From Rhodobacterales bacterium (GTDB taxonomy: Bacteria; Pseudomonadota; Alphaproteobacteria; Rhodobacterales; Rhodobacteraceae): a stretch of 64,000 bases of DNA. Under the pieces are notes generated by a model. That model was not told the DNA's origin, searched no databases, and saw only the letters and a list, made by a program, of their open reading frames with translations. The stretch's first letter is position 1. Each line of letters begins with the position of its first letter. The stretch covers positions 30,596-94,595 of the forward strand of contig JAJNPS010000031.1 of NCBI GenBank assembly GCA_021155205.1, given 5' to 3'. Shown here piece after piece: positions 34,106 to 42,021 of the stretch. The translations under genes and the position numbers were made by a program.

Positions 34106-34606
34106 ATGTCCGACGCTGAACCCCAGACCACGCCACCCCTCCCGGCCGCCCGATCCTGGGGCAGGATCGTTCTGGTCGTGTCCTTGGGCCTGAATCTCTT
34201 GTTTCTGGGTGCGGTGGGCGGGGCGATGCTGCGGGACGGACCCTTCGCGCGCATGGCCGCGCTGCGCGATCTGAATTTCGGCCCCTTGAGCGAAGCCTTG
34301 ACACGGCAGGATCGCGAGCGGCTGCGGCGATCCTTGCGGAACGCTGCCCCCGATCTGCGGGCCCAGCGACCCGAGGTTGAAAGCGACCTTGCGCAACTTT
34401 TGGCCGTCCTGCGCGCGCCAGAATTTCGACGCGATGACGTGGCTGCCCTGTTCCTGCGCTACAACGACCGTGCGCTGCAGCGTCAGAAACTGGGGCAGGA
34501 CCTGCTGCTGGACTTGCTGGCCGCCATGCCGCCGGATGCGCGCGCCGCCTTTGCCGACCGGCTCGAGACAACGATCCGGCGCGGCAAGAAAGCGGCCGCG
34601 CCCTGA
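34106..34606 (+). CDS. Periplasmic heavy-metal sensor-like protein (CnrX/RcnB-type, Spy-like)
   Basis: 166-residue protein with one N-terminal membrane anchor (RIVLVVSLGLNLLFLGAVGGAML, about residues 20-42). A periplasmic helical hairpin domain resembles the CnrX/CpxP-like metal-resistance sensor family (LTRQDRERLRRSLRNAAPDLRAQRPEVESDLAQLLAVLR...FDRLETTI-like spacing). Classical metal ligands (His/Met clusters) are sparse, so metal binding is uncertain. It starts 3 bp after the putative anti-sigma factor gene, completing a sigma/anti-sigma/periplasmic sensor module reminiscent of the cnrYXH arrangement. Confidence 0.75.
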   Translation: MSDAEPQTTPPLPAARSWGRIVLVVSLGLNLLFLGAVGGAMLRDGPFARMAALRDLNFGPLSEALTRQDRERLRRSLRNAAPDLRAQRPEVESDLAQLLAVLRAPEFRRDDVAALFLRYNDRALQRQKLGQDLLLDLLAAMPPDARAAFADRLETTIRRGKKAAAP

Positions 34607-34632
34607 TCGGCTGCGGCGGACAGGCGGCATTG

Positions 34633-36012
34633 TCAGGCCGCGCTGCGGCCAAGCGTGACCTGGTTCCGCCCGGCAGACTTTGCCGCCAAAAGCGCAAGAT
34701 CGGCTTCTTCGATCAGCGCATTGGCCTGTTCGGCGCGCGCCGCGTCGCTGATCGCCATCCCGATGGATACGGTGATCTGGAGTGTCGTGCCGTCCGGCAA
34801 GTGGAAATTGTCGGCCGAGATCGCCCGGCACAGACGTTCGGCGATCCCCTGCGCCTCGGCCAGCGTGACGTTGGGCAGGACCGCAAGGAATTCTTCGCCG
34901 CCAATCCGCGCCAGAAGATCGCCCGGACGCAGGTTTGCCGCCATCCGGTGCGCAACCTCGACCAGGACCGCATCCCCTGCAGCATGGCCATGGCGGTCAT
35001 TCACCCGCTTGAAGCGGTCGATGTCGACAACAAAGGCGGCAAAGTTGGTGCCCTCGTCCATGGCGCGTCGGCCGATCTGGGCCATGTGCGGCAAGGCGAA
35101 ACGCCGGTTGTAAATGCCGGTCAGCGGGTCGATGACCGCCAGGCGCAACCTGTCCCCAATCGCGGCACGGTGCTGGTCCGCTTCACGTTTGCGCGCCAGA
35201 AGGCGTTGCAGCCGGCGCATGATTTCGGCAGGCGACATTGCGGCCGGAACCACGTCGTCGGCGCCCATGTCAAAAGCAAGTGCTGCCTTTTCAGGATCAT
35301 CATCCGGCCGGATCAGGCAGATCGCGGAATGGCGCGCGATCTGGCTGCTGCGCAGTTCAGACAGGATGCGCAGACCCGATTCGGTGTCATCGGGGCCCGT
35401 TTCGATCGCAAAGACATCCGGCACCGTCGCAGCGTCTGCATCCGATATCGCCGCAGCCAGGTCATGTGCGTTGTCAAAGACGGTCATCTGCCCGGAAAAC
35501 TCCGGATGCAGCGACGCCTGCCAGCCCTTGGCCCCGGTCTCCGTGGTGGTGACGATTGCCATCTTGCCGGGATAGCCGAAGGACGCCGCGGCCTCGTCCA
35601 GTTCTGCCGGGCCGTCCAGATCCTGTGCCGGGTCAAGATCGGTTCGCGCGCGGATCAGGCTGCGGATGCGGGCCAGCAGCATCTGGTCATGCACGGGGCG
35701 TGACAGGACGTCCTGCGCGCCGGCGGCGAGGGCCGCGATACGGATGTCGGGATCGTGCCGCGATGTGATCACGATCACCGGGATGGTCCGCGTGACGGGA
35801 TCCTGTGCCAGTCGCCGCAACACTTCGGCATTCTGCATGTCGGGCAAAGCCTGTTCCAGCAGGATCAGGTCGGGACGTTCGGCCCGCGCGAGGGCAAGGC
35901 AGGACACCGCATCGGCCGCGATCACCGGCAGGTAGAAGGCCGCGCTGAGCTTGACCTTCAGGACGATGCGGTTGGTGGCCACGTCGTCGACAATGAGGAT
36001 TTTGCCGACCAT
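34633..36012 (-). CDS. PleD-like diguanylate cyclase with REC-REC-GGEEF architecture
   Basis: 459-residue protein. REC1 at about 1-120 starts MVGKILIVDDVATNRIVLKVKL. A degenerate REC2 spans about 150-275, and a GGDEF domain about 285-455 has the active-site GGEEF at 371-375. The inhibitory I-site RxxD is present at 362-365. The expected product is c-di-GMP from two GTP. Unusually, the REC1 phospho-acceptor position 53 is Glu (LILLEQALPD) rather than Asp, and the switch lysine at 105 is Arg (LSRPV). REC2 has AIETGPD where an acceptor would lie. Output may therefore be independent of phosphorylation. It is convergent with the metal-sensor gene. Confidence 0.9.
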   Translation of the reverse strand: MVGKILIVDDVATNRIVLKVKLSAAFYLPVIAADAVSCLALARAERPDLILLEQALPDMQNAEVLRRLAQDPVTRTIPVIVITSRHDPDIRIAALAAGAQDVLSRPVHDQMLLARIRSLIRARTDLDPAQDLDGPAELDEAAASFGYPGKMAIVTTTETGAKGWQASLHPEFSGQMTVFDNAHDLAAAISDADAATVPDVFAIETGPDDTESGLRILSELRSSQIARHSAICLIRPDDDPEKAALAFDMGADDVVPAAMSPAEIMRRLQRLLARKREADQHRAAIGDRLRLAVIDPLTGIYNRRFALPHMAQIGRRAMDEGTNFAAFVVDIDRFKRVNDRHGHAAGDAVLVEVAHRMAANLRPGDLLARIGGEEFLAVLPNVTLAEAQGIAERLCRAISADNFHLPDGTTLQITVSIGMAISDAARAEQANALIEEADLALLAAKSAGRNQVTLGRSAA

Positions 36013-36128
36013 CGTCGTGTCGTCTTTCAGACTGTTTCTGCTGACATCGACATTGCTGGCGAAGTGGTTAAGATTTGGTTTCCGAGTCTGCCAAGATTTT
36101 CCTTTTCGGTGACAATCTTGGGTTGAAA

Positions 36129-36425
36129 GTGGGGATCAGACTGCAAAACCGGCAGGAAACCGCTGAAATCCTCGCACTTCGGGCCTTGGAATGGCTCGTG
36201 GCGCAAGAAGACCTTGTTAACGCTTTTCTGGGCGGCAGCGGGCTTTCGCCGTCCGATCTGGCCCGGATCGGCGGCGAGCCTGTGCTGATGGCGTCGATCC
36301 TGGACTTTCTTCTGGAGGATGAGGCGCGTGTTCTGGCCTTTTGCGCCGATGCCGGGGTGGCGCCGACCGAACCGATGGCGGCGCGGCTGCATCTGCCGGG
36401 TGGTGACGTGCCGCACTGGACCTGA
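36129..36425 (+). CDS. DUF3572 family protein
   Basis: Protein of about 98 residues matching the alphaproteobacterial DUF3572 pattern: TAEILALRALEWLVAQEDLVNAFLGGSGLSPSDL, then FLLEDEARVLAFCADAGVAPTEPMAARLHLPGG and a terminal HWT. No function is known. The open frame begins upstream with TTG 36075; GTG 36129 is preferred since family members start close to the TAExxALxALxWL block. It is divergent from the PleD-like gene and 53 bp ahead of the HAD gene, perhaps sharing a transcript. Confidence 0.75.
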   Translation: MGIRLQNRQETAEILALRALEWLVAQEDLVNAFLGGSGLSPSDLARIGGEPVLMASILDFLLEDEARVLAFCADAGVAPTEPMAARLHLPGGDVPHWT

Positions 36426-36478
36426 TTGCGAATCCCCGCCACGTATGCGCCACATCACCAGAACCCTGGCAAAGGACG

Positions 36479-37183
36479 GTGCTGGCAGTGATTGACGGGA
36501 TACTATTCGACAAGGACGGCACCCTATTCGATTTCTCCAAGAGCTGGTCCGGCTGGGCTGCGCGCTTGCTGACCACGCTGTCGCGGGACCCGGATCACGC
36601 GGCTGCGTTGGCGCGTGCCATCGGTTTTGACGCAGTCAGCGCAACCTTTGACCCGGCCAGCCCGGTGATTTCGGCCACCGCTGCGGACATCGCGACAGCC
36701 CTGCAGCCGCAGTTGCCGGGCCGAACGCATGACGACATCGTGGGCCAGATCAACGCCCTTGCCGAAGGCGCGCCGATGGCCGAGGCGGTGCCGCTGGTGC
36801 CCTTCCTGACCGCGTTGAGGGCGCGCGGATTGCGCCTTGGCGTGGCCACCAATGACAGCGAGGCCCCGGCAAGGGCGCATCTTGACGCGCATGGCATCAC
36901 GGGCTTGTTCGATTTCATCGCAGGGTACGATTCCGGCTATGGCGCAAAACCGGGGCCTGGGATGTGCCTGGCCTTTGCCAGGTCACAGGCACTGGATCCC
37001 GCCTGTGTCGTCATGGTGGGCGACAGTCTGCATGATCTTGCGGCCGGCCGGGCGGCGGGGATGCGCACCATCGCGGTGCTGACAGGCGTCGCGCGTCATG
37101 CCGACCTTGTGGGGCATGCCGATACGGTGCTGGCCGACATCGGCGGGTTGACCGGCTGGCTGGACACAATGCCACGGGCCTGA
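36479..37183 (+). CDS. HAD-superfamily phosphatase (phosphoglycolate phosphatase-like)
   Basis: 234-residue HAD-IA hydrolase. Motif I is LFDKDGTLFDFSKSW, motif II is GVATNDSEAPARAHLD, the motif III Lys is in GYGAKPGPGM, and motif IV is VMVGDSLHDLAAGRAAGM. The helical C1 cap lies at about residues 20-110. The DKDGT variant is commonly seen in Gph-like phosphatases of this lineage. A GTG start at 36479 is supported by an AAGGA sequence at good spacing. The substrate is likely a small phosphorylated acid or sugar. Confidence 0.85.
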   Translation: MLAVIDGILFDKDGTLFDFSKSWSGWAARLLTTLSRDPDHAAALARAIGFDAVSATFDPASPVISATAADIATALQPQLPGRTHDDIVGQINALAEGAPMAEAVPLVPFLTALRARGLRLGVATNDSEAPARAHLDAHGITGLFDFIAGYDSGYGAKPGPGMCLAFARSQALDPACVVMVGDSLHDLAAGRAAGMRTIAVLTGVARHADLVGHADTVLADIGGLTGWLDTMPRA

Positions 37184-37305
37184 CGCAGGGCGGTCAAAAA
37201 CGACACAAATGCGTCGCGCTCAAGGTTCCCATTTCGCAGGCGCTTCGTCCATGCTGTTTCTGCACGCAGTTTCGGGGCAACCGAAAGCATCTGATGGGGG
37301 CAGGC

Positions 37306-38862
37306 ATGAACGACGATACGGGACGGAGGGTTCGTGCCGGGGGCCGCGCAGGCAACAAGGCGCGCGCAGGCACCGCAGCCATCGACCAGATGCCCTGGCG
37401 CATTCCGGTCAATCCGGACCGCCCGACCGAACCCCTGGACCCCGATGCCGTGCAGCGCGTCCACAAGGCGGCCATGCGGATCATCAAGGAGATCGGGATC
37501 GAGTTCATGAATCCCGACGCCGTTGCGATCCTGAAGCAGGCCGGCTGCACGGTATCGGGGACCAATGTCCGCATGGACGAAGACTTCATCATGGAAATGC
37601 TGGGTCACGCGCCAGCCCAGTTCACCATCACCCCCCGCAACCCCGACCGCGAGATCGTTCTTGGCGGCAAGCACATGGTGTTTGTCAACGTCTCCAGCCC
37701 GCCTAATGCCTGGGATCTGGAGCGCGGCAAACGGTCCGGCGATTTCGAGACGTTCAAGGAATTCATGAAGCTGACGCAGTATTTCAACTGCATCCACGTC
37801 GCAGGCGGCTATCCGGTCGAACCCATCGACATCCACCCGTCGGTCCGGCATCTGGACTGCCTTTATGAAAAGCTGACGATCACCGACAAGGTCGTGCATG
37901 CCTATTCGCTGGGCGCGGAACGGGTCGAGGACGTGATGGAAATGGCGCGCATCGCCGGTGGCCTGACCGAAGACGAATTTCAGGCCAGACCGCGGATGTA
38001 CACCAACATCAACTCCGTCAGTCCGCTGAAGCATGACTATCCGATGCTGGACGGCGCCATGCGGATGGCGCGGCGCGGGCAGCCCGTGGTGGTCACGCCC
38101 TTTACGCTGGCAGGGGCGATGGCACCTGTCACGATGTCGGGTGCCGTGGCGCTGTCGCTGGCCGAGGCATTGCCTGCGGTCGCCTTGCTCCAGTACATCA
38201 ACCCCGGCTGCCCGGTCGCCATCGGCACCTTCACCTCCAACGTCGACATGAAGTCGGGCGCCCCCGCCTTTGGCACACCCGAATACATGCGCGCAACGCA
38301 GATGACCGGGCAACTGGTGCGGTTCTATGGCGTCCCGATGCGCGCGTCGGGCGTCTGTGCCGCCAACGTCCCGGACGGGCAGGCAATGTGGGAGACGTCC
38401 AATTCGCTGTGGTCGGCGGTTCAGTCACAGACCAACCTTGTCTACCATGCCGCAGGATGGCTTGAGGGCGGGCTGATCGCCAGCCCTGAAAAGTTCATCA
38501 TGGACTGCGAAGTCCTGCAGATGATCCAGCGCTATTTCGAAGCGGCGATCACCGCCACGACCGACGATGACCTTGCCTTTGACGCAATCAAGGAGGTTGG
38601 TCCGAACGGTCATTACTTTGGCGTGCAGCATACGCAGGACCGTTATCAGACCGCGTTTTATGCCCCGTTTGTGTCAGACTGGCGCAACTACGAAGCCTGG
38701 CAGGCCAACGGATCGGTCTGGACGCCCGAACGCGCGCATGCGCTTTACAAGCAGATATTGGCTGAATTCGTGCCGCCCGACATGAACGGCGACCATCAGG
38801 AGGACCTGCGCCGGTTCGTCGCCCGACGCAAGCAAGAGGGCGGGGCCCCCACCGATTTCTGA
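37306..38862 (+). CDS. Trimethylamine methyltransferase family (MttB-like, non-pyrrolysine)
   Basis: 518-residue MttB-superfamily corrinoid-dependent methyltransferase with a TIM-barrel. Blocks such as GIEFMNPDAVAILKQAGC, HVAGGYPVEPIDIHPSVRHLDCLYEKL and INSVSPLKHDYPMLDGAMRMARRGQP are typical. The frame has no internal amber, so it belongs to the non-Pyl branch, whose characterised members demethylate quaternary amines such as glycine betaine. The ATG at 37306 follows a GGGGGCAGG-like site; another ATG 12 bp upstream is in frame. No corrinoid protein or activation gene is adjacent. The N-terminal 25 residues are basic and Gly-rich. Confidence 0.85.
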   Translation: MNDDTGRRVRAGGRAGNKARAGTAAIDQMPWRIPVNPDRPTEPLDPDAVQRVHKAAMRIIKEIGIEFMNPDAVAILKQAGCTVSGTNVRMDEDFIMEMLGHAPAQFTITPRNPDREIVLGGKHMVFVNVSSPPNAWDLERGKRSGDFETFKEFMKLTQYFNCIHVAGGYPVEPIDIHPSVRHLDCLYEKLTITDKVVHAYSLGAERVEDVMEMARIAGGLTEDEFQARPRMYTNINSVSPLKHDYPMLDGAMRMARRGQPVVVTPFTLAGAMAPVTMSGAVALSLAEALPAVALLQYINPGCPVAIGTFTSNVDMKSGAPAFGTPEYMRATQMTGQLVRFYGVPMRASGVCAANVPDGQAMWETSNSLWSAVQSQTNLVYHAAGWLEGGLIASPEKFIMDCEVLQMIQRYFEAAITATTDDDLAFDAIKEVGPNGHYFGVQHTQDRYQTAFYAPFVSDWRNYEAWQANGSVWTPERAHALYKQILAEFVPPDMNGDHQEDLRRFVARRKQEGGAPTDF

Positions 38863-38985
38863 CCCGCCCGGCCCGGATTAAATCACTCTCCGTGATTATT
38901 TGCCGATTGTTAACGTTTCGGCGCCTAGGATAGCGCGATGCTGCCGGGTCCATGGGCAGCAGGTTGTGGTCGGGGGTGCGGTTCC

Positions 38986-39579
38986 TTGGTTATTCACGGT
39001 CTGATCAATCGCGCGATCCAGACGTTTCTGCGCGATACCTATGGTGCTGCAACCTGGCGCCGGATCGCGCATGAGGCCGGGCTGGGCTTTGACAGTTTTG
39101 AGCCGATGCTGATCTACCGCCGTGCGCAGACCATCGCGGTCATCAAGGCCGCGGCACGCATACTGGAACGGACACCCGACAGCCTGCTTGAGGATCTGGG
39201 GACGGCGCTTGTCTCCAGCGCAAGTACGGATCCGGTGCGGCGCCTGATGCGGTTCGGCGGCGTGACCTTTGTCGACTTTCTGCAATCTCTCGAAGAATTG
39301 CGCGGGCGTGGCCGGATGGCGGTGCCCGAACTTGATCTGCCGGACCTGCAACTGGACGAGGCGGGACCGCAGATGTACCGGCTGACCTGTGTGACCAACA
39401 TGCCGGGGGCGGCACATGTGCTGATGGGCCTCTTGCGCGCAATGGCCGACGACTACGGCGCGCTTGTGGTTCTGGACTACGAAGGCCGCTCGGACCTGGG
39501 CGAGGCGATCCTTGTGCATCTACTGGACCAGAACCACGCCACGGCACGGCGGTTCGATCTCGCCGCTCCGGGGGTCTAG
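38986..39579 (+). CDS. H-NOX-like (haem NO-binding) domain protein with altered haem-ligand positions
   Basis: 197-residue H-NOX fold protein starting VIHGLINRAIQTFLRDTYG, the usual family N-terminus. The TTG start at 38986 fits this; an upstream ATG at 38938 would add 16 atypical residues. Canonical H-NOX proteins use a proximal His in a LxxLH block and a YxSxR triad for haem propionates. Here the aligned block reads SLEELRGRGRMAVPEL (Arg near 106 for His), and the triad region reads CVTNMP. So all the landmark ligands appear substituted. It is followed 2 bp later by an HNOBA-GGDEF gene, the standard H-NOX/cyclase pairing, and presumably regulates it by direct contact. Confidence 0.8.
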   Translation: MVIHGLINRAIQTFLRDTYGAATWRRIAHEAGLGFDSFEPMLIYRRAQTIAVIKAAARILERTPDSLLEDLGTALVSSASTDPVRRLMRFGGVTFVDFLQSLEELRGRGRMAVPELDLPDLQLDEAGPQMYRLTCVTNMPGAAHVLMGLLRAMADDYGALVVLDYEGRSDLGEAILVHLLDQNHATARRFDLAAPGV

Positions 39580-39581
39580 CC

Positions 39582-40592
39582 ATGGGCGGCGGGGTTACGG
39601 ACGCACCGTTGATGGTCAATCCGGGCGATCTGGACCGCCTGATGCCCCTGCATCTGGCGCTGTCGGCCGAGGGTCGCATCATCAGCCACGGCCCGACCCT
39701 GGGCAAGGTGTTTCAGGGTCGGTCCCTGATCGGCCGGAACGTGTTTGACCTGATCCGGTTTCGCAGGCCGGGCGGCATTCTGACGATGGCCGATCTTGTG
39801 CAGCGGCGTGGCCAGCGCCTGCAACTGCATCCCCATGACAGCCCCGATGACGTCCTGCGCGGCCTCGCGGTGCCCATGGCGGCGGGCGGGTTGCTGCTCA
39901 ACCTGTCGTTCGGCATCAACGTCATCGACGGCACGCGCCGCCACGGCCTGACCGATGCCGACTTTGCCACCACCGACCTGACCGTGGAACTGATGTATGT
40001 GGTGGAGGCAAAGTCAGCCGTCACAACGGAACTTCGCCAGCTCAACGTCCGCCTGCAGGGTGCAAAGGTCGCGGCCGAAGAACAGGCGATGACCGATATG
40101 CTGACGGGACTGCGCAACCGGCGTGCAGCGGATGCCACGCTTGTCGCCCTGTGCGAGGCGCGTGCAGAATTCAGCCTGCTGCACATGGATCTCGACTACT
40201 TCAAGGTTGTCAATGACACGCTGGGCCATGCTGCGGGCGATCACGTGCTGAAGGTCGTCGCGCGTGTCCTCGAGGCGGAAATCCGCGGCTCCGACACCGC
40301 CGCCCGTGTCGGCGGGGATGAATTCGTGGTCATCATGCCGGGCCTTGTGGATCCCGATCGCCTGCAAGCCATCTCGGCGCGGCTGATCACCAGCATTTCC
40401 GAACCGATGTCTTTCGAATCCGCCATCTGCAAGGTGTCCGCCAGCATCGGCATGACGCGATCGGTCATCTATGATCATGCCTTGCCCGACCAGATGATGG
40501 CGGATGCGGACGCTGCGCTTTATGCGTCAAAGCATGCAGGACGCGGACGGGCGCAGCTTTACTCGGCCAGGCCAGAGCAGGTTTCGCGATGA
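39582..40592 (+). CDS. HNOBA-GGDEF diguanylate cyclase
   Basis: 336-residue cyclase paired with the upstream H-NOX-like protein. The N-terminal half (about 10-140, with HLALSAEGRIISHGPTLGKVF and GRNVFDLIRFRRPGG) matches the haem-NO-binding-associated (HNOBA) PAS-like domain. A short coiled-coil linker (VTTELRQLNVRLQGAKVAAEEQA) leads to a GGDEF domain with intact GGDEF at 244-248 and I-site RGSD at 235-238. It should synthesise c-di-GMP with product inhibition. No EAL domain is present. It starts ATG 2 bp after the H-NOX stop, so the two are co-expressed. Confidence 0.9.
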   Translation: MGGGVTDAPLMVNPGDLDRLMPLHLALSAEGRIISHGPTLGKVFQGRSLIGRNVFDLIRFRRPGGILTMADLVQRRGQRLQLHPHDSPDDVLRGLAVPMAAGGLLLNLSFGINVIDGTRRHGLTDADFATTDLTVELMYVVEAKSAVTTELRQLNVRLQGAKVAAEEQAMTDMLTGLRNRRAADATLVALCEARAEFSLLHMDLDYFKVVNDTLGHAAGDHVLKVVARVLEAEIRGSDTAARVGGDEFVVIMPGLVDPDRLQAISARLITSISEPMSFESAICKVSASIGMTRSVIYDHALPDQMMADADAALYASKHAGRGRAQLYSARPEQVSR

Positions 40593-40658
40593 TCATGCCG
40601 GACTCAGTCGCCGCTCAACACGGCGCATAGTGCGCAGCAGTGCGCGGCGGCAGACCGC

Positions 40659-41465
40659 CTAGCCGTCGATCCGCGCGCCCATCACGGCGATGGCCTGCTG
40701 GTAGACCTTGGCGGCATTCCATTCCTTGATGACGGCAAAATTCGGCTCGCCCTCCTGGTAGCCCTTGCCCGGTTTCCACCCCTTTTGGCGCAGGTAGTTG
40801 GCGGTCGATGCCAGCGCATCGGCAGCCGTGTTCAGGTCGACCTTGCCGTCGCCATTGCCGTCCACGCCGTATTTGAGCGCATTGCCGGGCAGAAACTGGG
40901 TGTGGCCAAGCTCGCCGTGCTTGGCACCGACCGACGCGGCGGTGATTGTGCCCTGATCCACCAGCTTCAGCGCGGCGATCAGGTGCGGGGTAAAGAAATC
41001 GCTCCGCCGGCAGTCATAGGCCAGCGTCGCGATGGCCGAGACGATATTGCTGTCGCCCATGAATCCGCCAAACGCGGTTTCCATGCCGTGAATGGCGATG
41101 AGCACGCCGGCAGGCACACCATAGGTCGCCTCAAGGCTGGCGTAGAATTCGGGGTTCTTGGCCTTGCGCGCGCGGCCCTGCTTGACGATGGTGCTGGCGC
41201 CGCGCACCTCCATGAACCTGTCGAAAGAATAATTGAAGCTTTTCTGGTTGCGGTCGGCGGCGATGGTCGACTTCGAATAGCTGGTCCCCATCAGGGCCGC
41301 CAGACCACGCTCTCCCACGCCTGCCGCTGCTGCCTCGGCCTTCATCTGCGGCTTCCAGGAGTCGAAGTTGCCCCCAGTGTCAGAGCAGGGCGCCGCCAGC
41401 GCACCTTGGGAAAAACCAACCGTCAGACCAATCACCATGGCCGAAAAAACCGAACTCACCCGCAC
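40659..41465 (-). CDS. Lytic murein transglycosylase (MltB-like)
   Basis: Exported glycoside hydrolase of about 268 residues that cleaves peptidoglycan, releasing anhydromuropeptides. The signal peptide is VRVSSVFSAMVIGLTVGFSQGALA with cleavage before APC. The catalytic Glu is probably in IAIHGMETAFGGFMGD, and the family blocks GHTQFLPGNALKYGVDGNGDGKVDL and ASTANYLRQKGWKPGKGY are present. The start is uncertain: GTG 41465 (chosen, gives a full signal peptide), ATG 41438, or the far upstream ATG at 41558. The protein has a free Cys near the mature N-terminus but no canonical lipobox. Confidence 0.85.
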   Translation of the reverse strand: MRVSSVFSAMVIGLTVGFSQGALAAPCSDTGGNFDSWKPQMKAEAAAAGVGERGLAALMGTSYSKSTIAADRNQKSFNYSFDRFMEVRGASTIVKQGRARKAKNPEFYASLEATYGVPAGVLIAIHGMETAFGGFMGDSNIVSAIATLAYDCRRSDFFTPHLIAALKLVDQGTITAASVGAKHGELGHTQFLPGNALKYGVDGNGDGKVDLNTAADALASTANYLRQKGWKPGKGYQEGEPNFAVIKEWNAAKVYQQAIAVMGARIDG

Positions 41466-42021
41466 AGCATGCCCCCGAAGTTTGCGCTGCAAGCACTGTA
41501 TGGGCAGAACTGTTTTCTGCAAGCACTTCGCAAAACCGCCGCAAGCCGTGATAATCACAGAGCCGTGAAGATGGTGGGGGAACCCGTGGCGCCCGTATGG
41601 GGCGACGACAAGGATGATGAGGCAGACGGTTAGGTGGAGGTGGGACGCCAGGACGTTCCACGGATTTCATAGCTTTTCGGGAAAAGTGTCCCACTGATGG
41701 ATTGGGTAGAAAATAAAATTATTTCAATAAGTTGCTTGATGTCGTGTGCAGTCTGGGCACATCAAGGATTTGGCTATTGTCGCACTTTAGTTTGCGGCGC
41801 TGACCCTAGTCATCCAATGCTTTGACACGGACGAACATGCCGGCCGTTGCCATATGCGAAAGTACTGACTGCCCTTCGTACGCTATGGCTGCGACAGGAT
41901 TCATGTCCGCTTTTACGCTCTGGGCGGTACCTTTCGTCGTCATCAAACGTTCATGCTGCAGTCGGCTATTTGTCGCAAATCTCCGGTATCCGACCATGGC
42001 TGATGGTTCGGGGGATGACGG
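41466..42021. other. 556-bp intergenic region upstream of phnC
   Basis: No supported gene. Two 11-bp copies of CTGCAAGCACT (41487-41497 and 41517-41527) lie upstream of the transglycosylase gene, with a GCAGAA/TTCTGC inverted repeat between them. 41700-41760 is strikingly AT-rich and could hold the phnC promoter or foreign DNA. A minus-strand frame of 45 codons (41806-41943) has no ribosome-binding site and no recognised similarity. No clear Pho box was seen in front of phnC. Confidence 0.5.

Noticed and set aside
37306..38862. Pyrrolysine-containing MttB
   Set aside because: The reading frame has no internal TAG and ends at the usual family length.
41806..41943. 45-codon minus-strand frame upstream of phnC
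   Set aside because: No ribosome-binding site, no similarity, ordinary length for chance in this region.
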